A stretch of 36,406 nt of DNA from Streptomyces torulosus (lineage in GTDB: Bacteria; Actinomycetota; Actinomycetes; Streptomycetales; Streptomycetaceae). Below are positions 1 through 9,470 of the stretch, in pieces. Location: positions 1-36,406 of the forward strand of contig NZ_LIRK01000092.1 in assembly GCF_001419765.1 (NCBI RefSeq), read 5' to 3'. Position 1 is the stretch's first letter. Each line of letters opens with the position of its first letter. The notes below the pieces were generated by a model, which was not told the DNA's origin, did not search any database, and saw only the letters and a program-made list of their open reading frames with translations. The translations under genes were made by a program, and so were the position numbers.

Positions 1-234
1 CTTGTTGTAGGCGGGCCGCTGCGGCAGGTACGGGAACATCCCGTGCAGGTGGGCGTGGGCGAAGCGCAGCCAGCGGGCCTCGCAGTGGAAGCCCAGCACG
101 GCCTGGGCCACCGCCAGGGTCACCAGCTCGGCATCGGTCAGTCGCGGCGGACGTCCGCGCCACCGCGGGGTCTTCAAACGGTCATCGACATGCACGTACA
201 GTGCCGTCAAGAGGGTGTCTAAATCGGTCGTCAC
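1..234 (-). CDS. IS982-family transposase, N-terminal part (runs off the window)
   Basis: The first 78 residues read inward from a GTG at 232-234 and leave the window at base 1. The start (VTTDLDTLLTALYVHVDDRL) and the following GRPPRLTDAELVTLAVAQ and ARWLRFAHAHL segments match what I know of actinobacterial IS982-type transposases, whose N-terminus precedes the DDE catalytic core. The core would lie outside the window, so completeness cannot be judged. The start codon lies a few bases from a Tn3-transposase tail read on the other strand, so this IS appears to have inserted in or beside an older Tn3-type transposon. Family assignment is from memory of the sequence; being a transposase is more certain than the exact family. 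Confidence 0.75.
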   Translation of the reverse strand, partial: MTTDLDTLLTALYVHVDDRLKTPRWRGRPPRLTDAELVTLAVAQAVLGFHCEARWLRFAHAHLHGMFPYLPQRPAYNK

Positions 235-240
235 AACCCG

Positions 241-459
241 ATGTTGGACACCCTCCCTCCGTCTGAGAACCCCGCAATTGGAACTACTCGTCTAGCCCAC
301 ATCTCGCCGTACCTGACCGAGCACATCAAACGGTTCGGCGAGTACTCCACGCACGAACTCGGCATCCAGCCCGACGCATACGACCCGAAACTCGACGTCG
401 ACTTCACCCCGCTGCGCGAGCAGGACCTGACCACCGTCGGCCTCGACCAGGCCGCCTGA
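241..459 (+). pseudogene. Tn3-family transposase, C-terminal remnant
   Basis: About 55 residues from roughly 289 to the TGA at 457-459 match the extreme C-terminus of Tn3-family TnpA: ISPYLTEHIKRFGEYSTHEL, then a PDAYDPKLDVDF segment. Intact TnpA is close to 1000 residues, so almost all of the gene is missing, including its catalytic D/D/E residues. The ATG at 241 is not a genuine start; bases 241-288 are probably the junction with the neighbouring IS982-type element. No Tn3 terminal inverted repeat is evident after the stop. It is a non-functional scar of an earlier transposon. Confidence 0.75.
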
Positions 460-532
460 CGGTGACGTGCCTTCAGCGACGCAGGACGCTGACGCCTCCC
501 TGCCCAGGATCGGGGCGTCCTCGCATCCTGAG

Positions 533-592
533 CCTCCGGCGCCCGCTGGGGGACTGTAAGACGTTTGACAGTCCCCCAGCTGGCGCCGGAGG
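533..592 (-). terminator. Strong hairpin terminator after the multicopper oxidase gene
   Basis: A 25-nt left arm (533-557) and a 25-nt right arm (568-592) pair with one mismatch around a 10-nt loop (558-567). The arms contain CTCCGGCGCC and its complement. The structure ends 5 nt beyond the oxidase stop codon at 598-600. No clear U-tract follows, as is common for actinobacterial terminators. It may also insulate the oxidase from the transposon remnants to its left. Confidence 0.8.
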
Positions 593-597
593 GTTGG

Positions 598-2286
598 TCA
601 TCGGGCGGCGATGACGTTCAGGTAGCCCATCATTCCGGTGTCCTCGTGTCCGGTTATGTGGCAGTGGAAGAACCATTTCCCGGTGAAGTCGGTGAAGCGC
701 ATCCGGATCACCACTTTTCCGGGTTTTCCGTTGACTGCGTGGGGCACGCTGACGCCGTCCATGTAGTCGGCACGGGGCTGGGCGACGCCGTTCACGCTGA
801 GGACCTGGAACGGTGCGACGTGGAGATGGAACGGATGATTCTGGTGAGCCTTGTTCGTGAGCGTCCATTCTTCGACCGTTCCGAGGGTGGCCGGTTCAGC
901 GAAAGTCGGCTTCGTGTGGTCGAACAGCTTGCCGTTGATCCAGAAGTTGTTGCCGCCGTCGTCGTTCAGGACGATGCTTCGGGATCGGGCTATGGGTTCT
1001 TTGGACAGATCGGGGTGGGATCCGGGAAGCGGCCCGGCGATCTGGGGCGAGGTAGTCATGCCCGGCCGTCCTGCGGTGGCAGCCGGCCCCCCGTTCCCGC
1101 TGCCCTGCTGGACGTTGACCTTCATGAGAGGGGTGTCGGGGTATTCGTCGCCGGCACCGTTGAAGGGGTCGGGCCCGGTCTTGTGGGCGAGGGTTCTGAG
1201 CCAGGTCGATCCGGTGGCTCCGGCGGTCACCAGGACGTCGAAGCGTCTGCCGGGCGGCATCAGAAGGTGTTTGGCCCGGGTCGGCGCCGCGGCGGGAATC
1301 CCGTCCTGGTTGACGACGGTGAAGGTGGCGCCGTCGAGCTGGAGGTCGTAGGCGATGGCGTAGCCTTCGTTGGCGATGCGCCACAGCTGGGTTTCCCCGG
1401 CTTTCATGGTCAGCGTGGGCTGGTATTGGCCGTTGACCAGCCGGACCGTCGGCGATGCGGGCTCCAGGACCCCGTCGGGGTAGACGATCGAGCTGGATGA
1501 GCTGATCTGGGTGTCCTTGAGCGCCAAGGTGCGAGCGGTGATCCCGCGGTAGGCCGGTGGCAGAGTTTCGCGGCTGTCCCCGACGATGATGGTTCCCGAC
1601 AGCCCCGCCCCGATCTGGCTCTCCGTTCCATTGCAGCGAACGTTCGCTGGTGCGGGGCTCATCGTCATCCCCGGCATCGAACGGTCGTTCCCGTCGCACA
1701 TTTCGTGGTCGTGGTACCAGTACGTTCCGGGTTCCTGGTTGGCGGGAATGTCGAGGTGGTAGGTCTGAATCTGCCCTGGCTTAACGGACAGGTCGATGTT
1801 GTCCGCGCTTCCCTTCGGGGACAGGTGCATCCCGTGGTAGTGCAGGTTGGTTGACGTGCCGAGATGATTGGCCAGTTTCAAGGTGACACGCTGGCCTGGA
1901 ACCACATGGAGGGTCGGCCCGACGAGACTCCCGTTGTAGGTTTCCGCGAGGACCTTCTTGCCCGAGATCATCACCTCTTTCTGCACCGCCGTCAGCTGGA
2001 CCGTCAGCTCCTTCGGGGTCGCCGTGTTGAGGTCGGGCGGTTCCATCAGCGCAGCGCCGGGAACCATGCCGGCCGCCTGCTCTTTGGTCGTCCGCAGCAA
2101 CTTTCCCTTGGGCGGCGCGGGCGGCAGTCCGGTAAACGCCGGATCTGGCGCTCCGGTAGCCGCCGAGTGCGAGTGCGGCTCTGCGCTCTGGCAGCCTGCG
2201 AGGCAGACGGACAAGAGAGCGGCCGCGACAGCGACTGCTCCGAGGCGGGTGACGCGCGATCGAGGCGCGGTCGAGCGTGCGGACAA
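598..2286 (-). CDS. Multicopper oxidase, secreted lipoprotein
   Basis: This 562-residue protein has an N-terminal signal: Arg-rich n-region, hydrophobic stretch at residues 15-30, and a lipobox LAGC with Cys32. It should be exported and lipid-anchored. All four copper-ligand motifs are visible: HYHG (149-152), WYHDHE (190-195), HPFHLH (484-489) and HCHITGHEDTGMM (541-553). The last carries the type-1 copper Cys, His and Met ligands. This predicts a laccase/CueO-like oxidase that couples one-electron oxidation of phenols or metal ions to reduction of O2 to water. The apparent start is TTG (2284-2286), preceded by GAGGAAAG at suitable spacing; no ATG fits as well. It is monocistronic and ends at the hairpin at 533-592. 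A divergent DoxX gene shares its upstream region. Substrate (copper, bilirubin-type, phenolics) cannot be read from sequence. Confidence 0.92.
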   Translation of the reverse strand: MSARSTAPRSRVTRLGAVAVAAALLSVCLAGCQSAEPHSHSAATGAPDPAFTGLPPAPPKGKLLRTTKEQAAGMVPGAALMEPPDLNTATPKELTVQLTAVQKEVMISGKKVLAETYNGSLVGPTLHVVPGQRVTLKLANHLGTSTNLHYHGMHLSPKGSADNIDLSVKPGQIQTYHLDIPANQEPGTYWYHDHEMCDGNDRSMPGMTMSPAPANVRCNGTESQIGAGLSGTIIVGDSRETLPPAYRGITARTLALKDTQISSSSSIVYPDGVLEPASPTVRLVNGQYQPTLTMKAGETQLWRIANEGYAIAYDLQLDGATFTVVNQDGIPAAAPTRAKHLLMPPGRRFDVLVTAGATGSTWLRTLAHKTGPDPFNGAGDEYPDTPLMKVNVQQGSGNGGPAATAGRPGMTTSPQIAGPLPGSHPDLSKEPIARSRSIVLNDDGGNNFWINGKLFDHTKPTFAEPATLGTVEEWTLTNKAHQNHPFHLHVAPFQVLSVNGVAQPRADYMDGVSVPHAVNGKPGKVVIRMRFTDFTGKWFFHCHITGHEDTGMMGYLNVIAAR

Positions 2287-2630
2287 AGGCTTTCCTCACT
2301 GAGCGGCGGAACAGATGCGCTCCTCCTGAACGGGAAGAACACCAAGACTCCGAATCGGGCGCCTGGCCTTCGTGGCGGTGGCCCTTCCTGACCGTGGCCT
2401 TCCCAGGGGTTCTTCTGGGCAGTCCTCGGGGCTTGGAAGAAGGGCTGTAGGGCCCCTCATGGCGTGGTCGTCCTGGAGTCGGATTCAAGACTCGAACAGG
2501 AGACGGTGGAAAGGGATCCGGCACCTGGCCGGAACCACCCCGCCGATCGACGGGGGTGAAGCGGAAGATCGGCGGATGCCCGCCGCCCCGTCACGCATCA
2601 AAGCTGGAGTTGCACGAAGCGAAAGGAGCG
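2287..2630. promoter_or_regulatory. Divergent intergenic region between oxidase and doxX, with inverted repeat
   Basis: No convincing gene lies in these 344 bases. They must carry the promoters of the leftward oxidase gene and the rightward DoxX gene. A perfect 9-bp inverted repeat CCGCCGATC / GATCGGCGG occupies 2540-2548 and 2567-2575, about 55 bases before the DoxX start. It could be an operator or a leader hairpin. A nested shorter palindrome (CCGATCGACGG) surrounds the left arm. I see no clear -10/-35 pair for either gene. Confidence 0.4.
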
Positions 2631-3104
2631 ATGGGCATGCATGTCGGATTGCTGGGGTTGCGGGTGTTCTTCGGGCTGGTTCTGGCCTCGCATGGGGCGC
2701 AGAAGCTGTTCGGGTGGTTCGGGGGCGACGGGGTTGAGGGGACCGCCGCGGCGTTCGAAACGATGGGGTTTCAGCCAGGGAGGCCCTTTGCGGTGATCGC
2801 GGGGCTGACTGAAATGGGTGGCGGGCTGCTGCTCGCCGTTGGTCTGGCGTTCCCACTGGCCACGGCCATGGTCATCGGGGTGATGATCAATGCGGTCAAC
2901 GCCTCGTGGGGGTACGGGTTCTACGAGGGGACCGAGACACCGATGCTCTTCGCGGCCGTCGCCGTGGCGCTCGCCTTCACCGGGCCGGGGCGCTACGCAC
3001 TGGACGCTGGACGTCCCTGGCAGCGCACCGGCACACGGTGGGCGCTCGGGTCGGTCGGGGTCGGTGTGGCGACAGCCCTGCTGACCCTGTTGATCAACGG
3101 CTAG
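2631..3104 (+). CDS. DoxX family membrane protein
   Basis: This 157-residue protein has about four hydrophobic helices, typical of the DoxX/DoxD-like quinol-associated family. It opens with LRVFFGLVLASHGAQKLFGW, the family's characteristic first helix and Gly-x-x-Lys-Leu-Phe turn, followed by a GLTEMGGGLLLAVGL helix and NASWGYGFY. Actinobacterial relatives have been linked to thiol/oxidative stress or quinone reduction, but no reaction can be assigned here. ATG at 2631 is chosen because AAAGGAG lies at 2622-2628 with ideal spacing; an upstream in-frame start at 2556 lacks a ribosome site. It is divergent from the multicopper oxidase and may respond to the same redox stress. Confidence 0.85.
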   Translation: MGMHVGLLGLRVFFGLVLASHGAQKLFGWFGGDGVEGTAAAFETMGFQPGRPFAVIAGLTEMGGGLLLAVGLAFPLATAMVIGVMINAVNASWGYGFYEGTETPMLFAAVAVALAFTGPGRYALDAGRPWQRTGTRWALGSVGVGVATALLTLLING

Positions 3105-3226
3105 ATCTTGGCCCCGGCCAGGTGGACCAGCGCGACAAGCACGATCACCGACGGCAGGTCGTCGACAGCGATCTTCGACCGAATCTCCACTGCTTCTGGC
3201 TCAGACCACCGCCACGGACTGTTTCA
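3101..3226 (-). other. Short unassigned reading frame, possible gene remnant
   Basis: About 41 codons read leftward between a TGA and a TAG at 3101-3103. The C-terminal half (IAVDDLPSVIVLVALVHLAG) looks like real protein rather than noise. There is no good start or ribosome site, and the stop overlaps the DoxX stop tail-to-tail. It may be the end of a gene whose beginning was lost when the neighbouring esterase was truncated. I do not recognise the family. Confidence 0.2.
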
Positions 3227-3292
3227 TAGGTCATGAGTCGCTGCAAACGACTGGACGTCTGAAACACCCTCAGGAAACAGTCGGGCTTGTGA

Positions 3293-4591
<1,299 letters not shown>

Positions 4592-4827
4592 TCACCGGCC
4601 GACCCCCACCTCCCCGCACGCACTCGTGCCGGTGCACAGCGGGCTGCAGCCGGTCGGCCCCGGCTGGTTCGGGGCGCGGTTCAGATCCTGACTGGCCGCA
4701 CGGGCCCCGCCGGGGAGCCGTGGGCCGCCGCGGCAACCTTGCCTATCGGTCCGCGACTCCTTTGTAATTCAGGGCCCGGGTCAGTTCGCGGTTGGCGGCG
4801 CGGGCAGCCTCCAACTCCGCGTCCCTG

Positions 4828-5553
4828 GGCGTCGCCGACGGTGCCGATGGAGGCGTCGATGCCGGCGTCGAGGAGGTGCGCGGTGAACGCGAAAGACGTG
4901 TATTGACTGCCCGCGTCCGAATGGTGAACGAGCCCCGGTCCAGCGGGAGTTCCGGCGCGGTCGCGGCGCCACAAGGCCATGTCGAGGGCGTCGAGGACGA
5001 GCTTGGCCCGCTTGCTGGTGGCGGCGGACCAGCCCACGATCGCCCGGGAGAACACGTCCACGACGAACGCGACGTAGACGACCCCGGACCAAGTGGCGAC
5101 ATAGGTGAAGTCAGCCACCCACCGCTCGTTCGGACGTGACGCGGTGAAGTCGCGCCGGAGCAGGTCACCAGCCCTCTCCTGGCCGTCGTCCCGGATGGTG
5201 GTGCGGATCTTCTTCCCGCGTCGGGCGCCCTCCAGGCCGAGGTCGCGCATCAGCCGCGCGACGGTGCAGCGGGCCACTGGTGTGCCTTCGCGGTGCAGCT
5301 GCCGCCAGACCTTCCGCACCCCGTAGACGCTGAAGTTGTCCGCGTGGACGCGGCTGATCTGCGTCTTCAGCTCCGCGTCACGGACCGACCGGACGCTGGG
5401 GGTGCGATTCTTGGCCGCGTCGTAGGTGCTCGTTGCGATCTTCAGTCCGTGGCGGGTCAGGACGCGGCAGATCGGCTCGACTCCGAACACCTGGCGGTGT
5501 GCGTCGATGAACGCTACGAGCGCTTCGACGGCCGGTCGAGCTCGGCCGCGAAG
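4828..5553 (-). pseudogene. IS3 orfB (integrase-core transposase), truncated
   Basis: The frame normally entered by -1 frameshifting from orfA gives ALVAFIDAHRQVFGVEPIC, the HTH_21-like region, then rve-core motifs RPNERWVADFTYV (first catalytic Asp) and LVHHSDAGSQY (second Asp). After IGTVGDA the expected DNALAES motif, with the catalytic Glu, is replaced by unrelated codons. The open frame continues into 4681 without any IS3 similarity. In another frame the new sequence reads AELEAARAANRELTRALN, which looks like the coiled end of a different protein. The start is given as approximate because orfB is made by frameshift. Confidence 0.75.
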
Positions 5554-5840
5554 AAAGCCGAGGCCGCCTTGAGGATCTCGTTGGCCCGCCGCAGCTCGGC
5601 GTTCTCTGCCTTGAGCCGCTTGATCTCCGCGGCCTCGTCGGAGTTGACGCCGGGCCGCTGACCGGCGTCGACCTGGGATTTGCGGACCCAGGTCCGCACG
5701 GTCTCCGCCGCACCGATCCCCAGCTTCGCGGCGACCGCCTTCATCGCGGCCCACTCGGTTGGGTAGTTGGGACGGATCTCCGTGACCATGCGCACCGCAC
5801 GCTCACGAAGCTCAGCAGGGTAGGGGGACGGACGTGCCAT
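5514..5840 (-). CDS. IS3 orfA (helix-turn-helix subunit)
   Basis: This 108-residue protein starts MARPSPYPAELRERAVRMV. It has the IS3/IS911 OrfA helix-turn-helix (about residues 8-60, with AAAKLGIGAAETVRTWVRK-like spacing) and a C-terminal leucine zipper (EIKRLKAENAELRRANEIL). OrfA binds the IS ends, and the OrfAB frameshift product is the transposase. The last codons (AASAFFAAELDRP) overlap orfB, as expected for programmed frameshifting. OrfA itself looks intact, but its partner is broken. Confidence 0.85.
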   Translation of the reverse strand: MARPSPYPAELRERAVRMVTEIRPNYPTEWAAMKAVAAKLGIGAAETVRTWVRKSQVDAGQRPGVNSDEAAEIKRLKAENAELRRANEILKAASAFFAAELDRPSKRS

Positions 5841-5890
5841 GACTCGATCCTCTCAGGGAATCGAGCCTCCATCAGACCCGGAGCGGTTCA

Positions 5891-6155
5891 GCGAGCCGAT
5901 CATCCCGCCGGCGGCAGGCTGGTGCTTCTCAGCCTGACAGATCAAGGTGAGGAGCTGATGCAGCGCCTCTTTCCGGCGTTCAACGAGGAGGAAGCCTTCG
6001 TCACCGGGCAACTCAGCGAGGCGGACTGCCGGACCGTCGCCGACGGACTGCGCCGGGTGGTGCTGCAGGTGGAGGAAAACGGCGAGGAGCGCCACCAGGA
6101 TCTGTTGGGCGGTGCCGCCCCGGCGCCACGCCGCAGCGGCCGCCGTAAGGCCTGA
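5891..6155 (+). pseudogene. MarR-family regulator, C-terminal remnant cut by IS3
   Basis: Immediately at the IS3 boundary the frame reads RADHPAGGRLVLLSLTDQG, the wing of a MarR winged helix-turn-helix with its typical HP..GR.....LT..G pattern. A dimerisation helix (EELMQRLFPAFNEEEAFVTG) and a basic tail ending RRSGRRKA follow. The DNA-recognition helix and everything before it are gone. No matching N-terminal half is found on the other side of the IS (before 4828), so insertion was followed by deletion. It is convergent with the SpoIIE-type gene. Confidence 0.75.
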
Positions 6156-6190
6156 GCCGCGACCAGTCCCGGACGAGGGCGCCTGGATCG

Positions 6191-8611
6191 CTACAGCTCG
6201 AATTGCTCGCCTGCGAAGGTTGCTGACATCTGGGCTGGAACCAGCGACACCTCGGTCCAGATGGTCTTGCCCGTTGGCGTGTATCGGGTTCCCCACCGCT
6301 GCGTGAGTTGCGCGACCAGGAACAGACCTCGGCCGCCCTCGTCCTCCGTCGCGGCCCGCCGCAGGTGGGGCGAGGTGTGCCCGCCGTCGGAGACCTCGAT
6401 GATGAGGCCACGTTCCCGGATGAGCCGTAGACACACCGGAGCGTTGCCATATCGGATCGCGTTGGTGACCAGCTCGCTGACGACGAGCTCGACGACGAAC
6501 GACGCGGCTTCGTCAACTCCCCACGCGGCCAGCTGAGCGAGGGCCAGCGACCGGGCTCTTGCCACTTCTGCGGCGTCGGGGGCCATGTCCCATGTCGCCA
6601 CCAGATTCTCGGCCAGGGCGTGGACGCGGAGCAGCAGCAGTGCTGCGTCGTCCTCGGGGGCTTGGGGCAGGAGTCTGGTGATGACCCTGTCGCATGTCTT
6701 GTCCAGTTGGCCGTTCCCGGGCCTGGCGAGTGCGGTGCAGAGAGAGCGGACTCCTGCGTCGATGTCTGACTGGCGGTTTTCGACGAGTCCGTCGGTGTAG
6801 AGAGCGAGCGTCGCGCCTTCCGGCAGCTCGATGTCAGCGCATTCGAACGGCAGGCCGCCCAGGCCGAGGGGCGGTCCGGCGGGAAGGTCCACCAGCTCGG
6901 CGTGTCCGTCGGGGGTGACGAGTACGGGCGGGAGATGGCCCGCACGCGCCATGACGCAGTGCCGGGAGACCGGATCGTAGATCGCGTACAGGCAGGTGAC
7001 GCCCAGTGCCTGGTCCTCGGCCTCGGCGGGCCCGGAAGGCGGTGCGCCGGTTCGCGCCACGAGGTCGTCGAGGCGGGCGAGCAGTTCGTCCGGCGCGAGG
7101 TCGAGCGCCGCGAGCGCCGCGACGGTGGTGCGCACCCGGCCCATGGTGGCGGCCGCGCCCGTGCCGTGTCCGGCGACATCCCCCACCACCAGCCCGACGC
7201 GTGCCCCGGAGAGGGGAATGACGTCGTACCAGTCCCCTCCGACGCCGGCGGGCCCGGCCGCGGGCAGATAGCGGTGAGCGACCTCCACGCCCGGCTGCTG
7301 GGGCAGGGTGCGAGGGAGGAGATCACGCTGGAGCGTGAGCGCGGTCGCGTGTTCTCGGGTGTAACGGCGGGCGTTGTCCAGGCAGACCGCGGTGCGGGAG
7401 ACGAGCTCTTCGGCGAGCTGAATCTCCTCATGCTCGAAGGGGTCGGCGTGTCGGGAGCGTGCGAAGGCCACCACGCCCAGGGTGGCGCCACGGGCCTTGA
7501 GGGGAAGGGCGAGCACATGGGTGGCCGCGTCGGTGACCGGCGCGTTCTCGGCCAGGCACCGCAGGCGGACGGTGTCCAGTTCGTCGTACGCGGTGTCCTT
7601 GGCCGCGGCGTGATCGCGGTGAGCCACCCGGCACAGGATGGGGTGGGCGCCGAAGTGTTGTGGTTCCTGCCCGCTCAGGACGGCTTCGACGATGTCCACG
7701 GTGACGGCGTCGGCGAATTCGGGGACCACGAGTTCCGCCAGATCTCCGGCCGTGCGCCGGATGTCCAGGGTCCTTCCGATACTGCCGCTGGCCCGGCTGA
7801 GCAGGGCGAGACGCTGGCGTGCCACATAGCGGTCGGTGATGTCGAGGCCGGCCTCACAGACTCCGATCGGACGGCCGTCACCGTCCTGAAGCCGGAAGTA
7901 GGAACACGACCAGACGCGTTCGCGAAGGGGGTCAAGGTGAGTGGAGCTGCGGTAGCGGACGTCGATCACGGGTGCGCCGGTGCGGGCCACCCGCTGGACG
8001 ATCTCCTCGACGCTCGTGGCTGTCCCCTCCCCCTCCCCCAGTACCTCGCCCTGCGGCAGCATGTCCTTCAGGAACCTGCCGGAAGCGTCTTCCAGTGGGA
8101 TTCCGAACTGCTTCTCGATCGCGGCGTTGATCCAGCGCACCCGGGCATCCGTGTCATAGACCGCCAACTGGACGGGCGCTTCCCGGTCGAGTCCGTCAAG
8201 CATGGCCCGGCCGAGGGCCTCCCAGTGCGCCAGCTCCGAATCCACGGCCACCAACAGCCACCCGGTCGCGCCCACCCCCAGGGCGAGCGGAGTGAGAGAC
8301 AAGGACAAGCGCACCGGGCGGCCGTCACCGCGGCGGACCGGCCGAGGGCCGAGCGACCATGCCGTACCACCGTCGCCAGCGGCTGAGGAGACGCCTGCTC
8401 CCGTCTCGGTATCGGCCAGGACGGCGTCGGCGGACCGGCCGAGGACTTCTTCGGACACCAGACCGAACAGCTCCTCGGCTTCCCGGCTCCACCCGGTGAC
8501 CCGCAGGTGCTGGTCCAGCACCGCAGTCGCGCCGACGGGCGTCGGTATGACCGGGGAAGACCTGCCGTGCGGCCGGACTGGCTGGTCACGCCCCTTGAAA
8601 AAGCTCGTCAT
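6191..8611 (-). CDS. PAS-PAS-GAF-SpoIIE phosphatase with HATPase domain
   Basis: This 806-residue cytoplasmic signalling protein has these domains in order: PAS at about 22-125, PAS at 145-265 (ends DITDRY), GAF at about 270-420, PP2C-type SpoIIE phosphatase at 440-665, and an HATPase_c serine-kinase/anti-sigma-like domain at 680-795. Phosphatase metal motifs are GGDWYD (458-463), GDVAGHG (477-483), TDGLVE (606-611) and PEDDAAL (652-658). ATP-site motifs are SELVTNAIRYG (712-722), SDGGH (741-745) and GGRGLFLV (759-766). Such proteins control anti-sigma-factor antagonists by phosphorylation and dephosphorylation in response to sensed signals. ATG at 8611 is preferred over 8650 because CAGGAG (8617-8622) precedes it by 5 nt. 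The start lies 26 nt inside the upstream TetR gene, so the two are probably translationally coupled. Confidence 0.9.
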   Translation of the reverse strand: MTSFFKGRDQPVRPHGRSSPVIPTPVGATAVLDQHLRVTGWSREAEELFGLVSEEVLGRSADAVLADTETGAGVSSAAGDGGTAWSLGPRPVRRGDGRPVRLSLSLTPLALGVGATGWLLVAVDSELAHWEALGRAMLDGLDREAPVQLAVYDTDARVRWINAAIEKQFGIPLEDASGRFLKDMLPQGEVLGEGEGTATSVEEIVQRVARTGAPVIDVRYRSSTHLDPLRERVWSCSYFRLQDGDGRPIGVCEAGLDITDRYVARQRLALLSRASGSIGRTLDIRRTAGDLAELVVPEFADAVTVDIVEAVLSGQEPQHFGAHPILCRVAHRDHAAAKDTAYDELDTVRLRCLAENAPVTDAATHVLALPLKARGATLGVVAFARSRHADPFEHEEIQLAEELVSRTAVCLDNARRYTREHATALTLQRDLLPRTLPQQPGVEVAHRYLPAAGPAGVGGDWYDVIPLSGARVGLVVGDVAGHGTGAAATMGRVRTTVAALAALDLAPDELLARLDDLVARTGAPPSGPAEAEDQALGVTCLYAIYDPVSRHCVMARAGHLPPVLVTPDGHAELVDLPAGPPLGLGGLPFECADIELPEGATLALYTDGLVENRQSDIDAGVRSLCTALARPGNGQLDKTCDRVITRLLPQAPEDDAALLLLRVHALAENLVATWDMAPDAAEVARARSLALAQLAAWGVDEAASFVVELVVSELVTNAIRYGNAPVCLRLIRERGLIIEVSDGGHTSPHLRRAATEDEGGRGLFLVAQLTQRWGTRYTPTGKTIWTEVSLVPAQMSATFAGEQFEL

Positions 8612-9269
8612 CGCCGCTCCTGAAGTGGGTGCAGGAGAGTTTCGGCTCATTCAATGTACCGCCGGGCGCCCTCGGTGACGTCTGCGCGCGATGGGCCGCG
8701 AGGAGCCGGCGCAAGGCGTCGGCCCTCTCCTCGGTGCGCTCCGGTGCGCCGGACGTGATCTGGTGGAAGACCAGGCCGTCCAGGGCCGCGAAGACGATCT
8801 CCGTCATCTGCTGCGACACGTCGAAGCAGGCCAAGGCCTCGCGGACGGCATCGCGGTAGGTGTCATAGAGCAGGTCGACGTAGTGGCGCAGCTCCGGCCG
8901 CCGGCTGGCTTCGAGCTTCAGCTCGTACTGGAACGCCTGCAGATCCGGATCGGCGGCGATGAACGCGGCCAGCGTCGCGGCGAAGTCCTCCAGCCGGCCA
9001 CTGGTGGGCACCAGCGACGACGTCTCGATGCTGCGCCGCACAGCCCAGCCCAAAGCGTGTTCGAGCAGGGCGTCACGTGATCCGAAGTGGTGGACGACGA
9101 GGCCGTGGGTCACTCCGGCCTCGGCAGCCACGGACCGGTACGTCAGCTTCCGCAGGCCCCCTCGGGCGACCACCTTGATGGCCGCGGCCATCAAAGCTTC
9201 CCGTCCCTGACCGTATCCGGGCCGATTGTCCTGGCCGCCGGTCCCCTCGTCGACCACCGTCTCGGTCAT
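8586..9269 (-). CDS. TetR-family transcriptional regulator
   Basis: This 227-residue protein has an N-terminal helix-turn-helix at about residues 24-70 (LMAAAIKVVARGGL, then VAAEAGVTHGLVVHHFGSRD) and a variable helical ligand domain. ATG at 9269 is chosen because CAGGAG precedes it by 9-10 nt; an upstream in-frame start at 9308 has no ribosome site. The gene overlaps the start of the SpoIIE-type phosphatase gene by 26 nt, so the two form an operon. The stop-proximal tail (after about residue 205) is coded over the phosphatase's Shine-Dalgarno. Its target is unknown; its own operon is the obvious candidate. Confidence 0.88.
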   Translation of the reverse strand: MTETVVDEGTGGQDNRPGYGQGREALMAAAIKVVARGGLRKLTYRSVAAEAGVTHGLVVHHFGSRDALLEHALGWAVRRSIETSSLVPTSGRLEDFAATLAAFIAADPDLQAFQYELKLEASRRPELRHYVDLLYDTYRDAVREALACFDVSQQMTEIVFAALDGLVFHQITSGAPERTEERADALRRLLAAHRAQTSPRAPGGTLNEPKLSCTHFRSGDDELFQGA

Positions 9270-9470
9270 GTACCCACACTCCTGAGACGGCGGAGCCGGT
9301 ACAGACACCCCGGTGCGCCATCTGCGGGTCCGGACCGACCTGCGCTGGGTCGCGCGCGTCGTTCGGTGTGGCCCTCATAGGCCCCACGCCTCATCGCTTC
9401 GCGTTCGACGAGCCGAGGCAGCGCGCGGTGCCACCCGACTGGACTCCCCACCTCGCGCGTGCCACCGGTC
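9270..9470 (-). other. Intergenic stretch between MBL hydrolase and TetR genes
   Basis: These 201 bases lie between two leftward genes. They should hold the end of the mscR-MBL transcript and the promoter of the TetR-SpoIIE operon. I see no convincing U-tract terminator or consensus promoter. Confidence 0.3.

Larger units (their letters stand above)
4828..5890 (-). mobile_element. IS3-family insertion sequence, 3'-truncated
   Basis: The right (orfA-side) end is placed at 5890, where reading leftward the sequence begins TGAACCGCTCC, the usual start of actinobacterial IS3 elements. The codons beyond 5890 belong to a MarR-type gene. The element contains orfA (5514-5840) and an overlapping orfB in the -1 frame. 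At about 4828 the orfB similarity stops dead after IGTVGDA, and unrelated sequence follows. The third catalytic residue and the left terminal repeat are therefore missing, and the element cannot move on its own. Confidence 0.75.

Noticed and set aside
565..1500. A 311-codon open frame on the + strand
   Set aside because: Antisense to the multicopper oxidase and overlapping its terminator hairpin; no recognisable domain.
6902..8386. A 494-codon open frame on the + strand
   Set aside because: Antisense shadow of the SpoIIE-type gene, whose domains and motifs are clear on the other strand.
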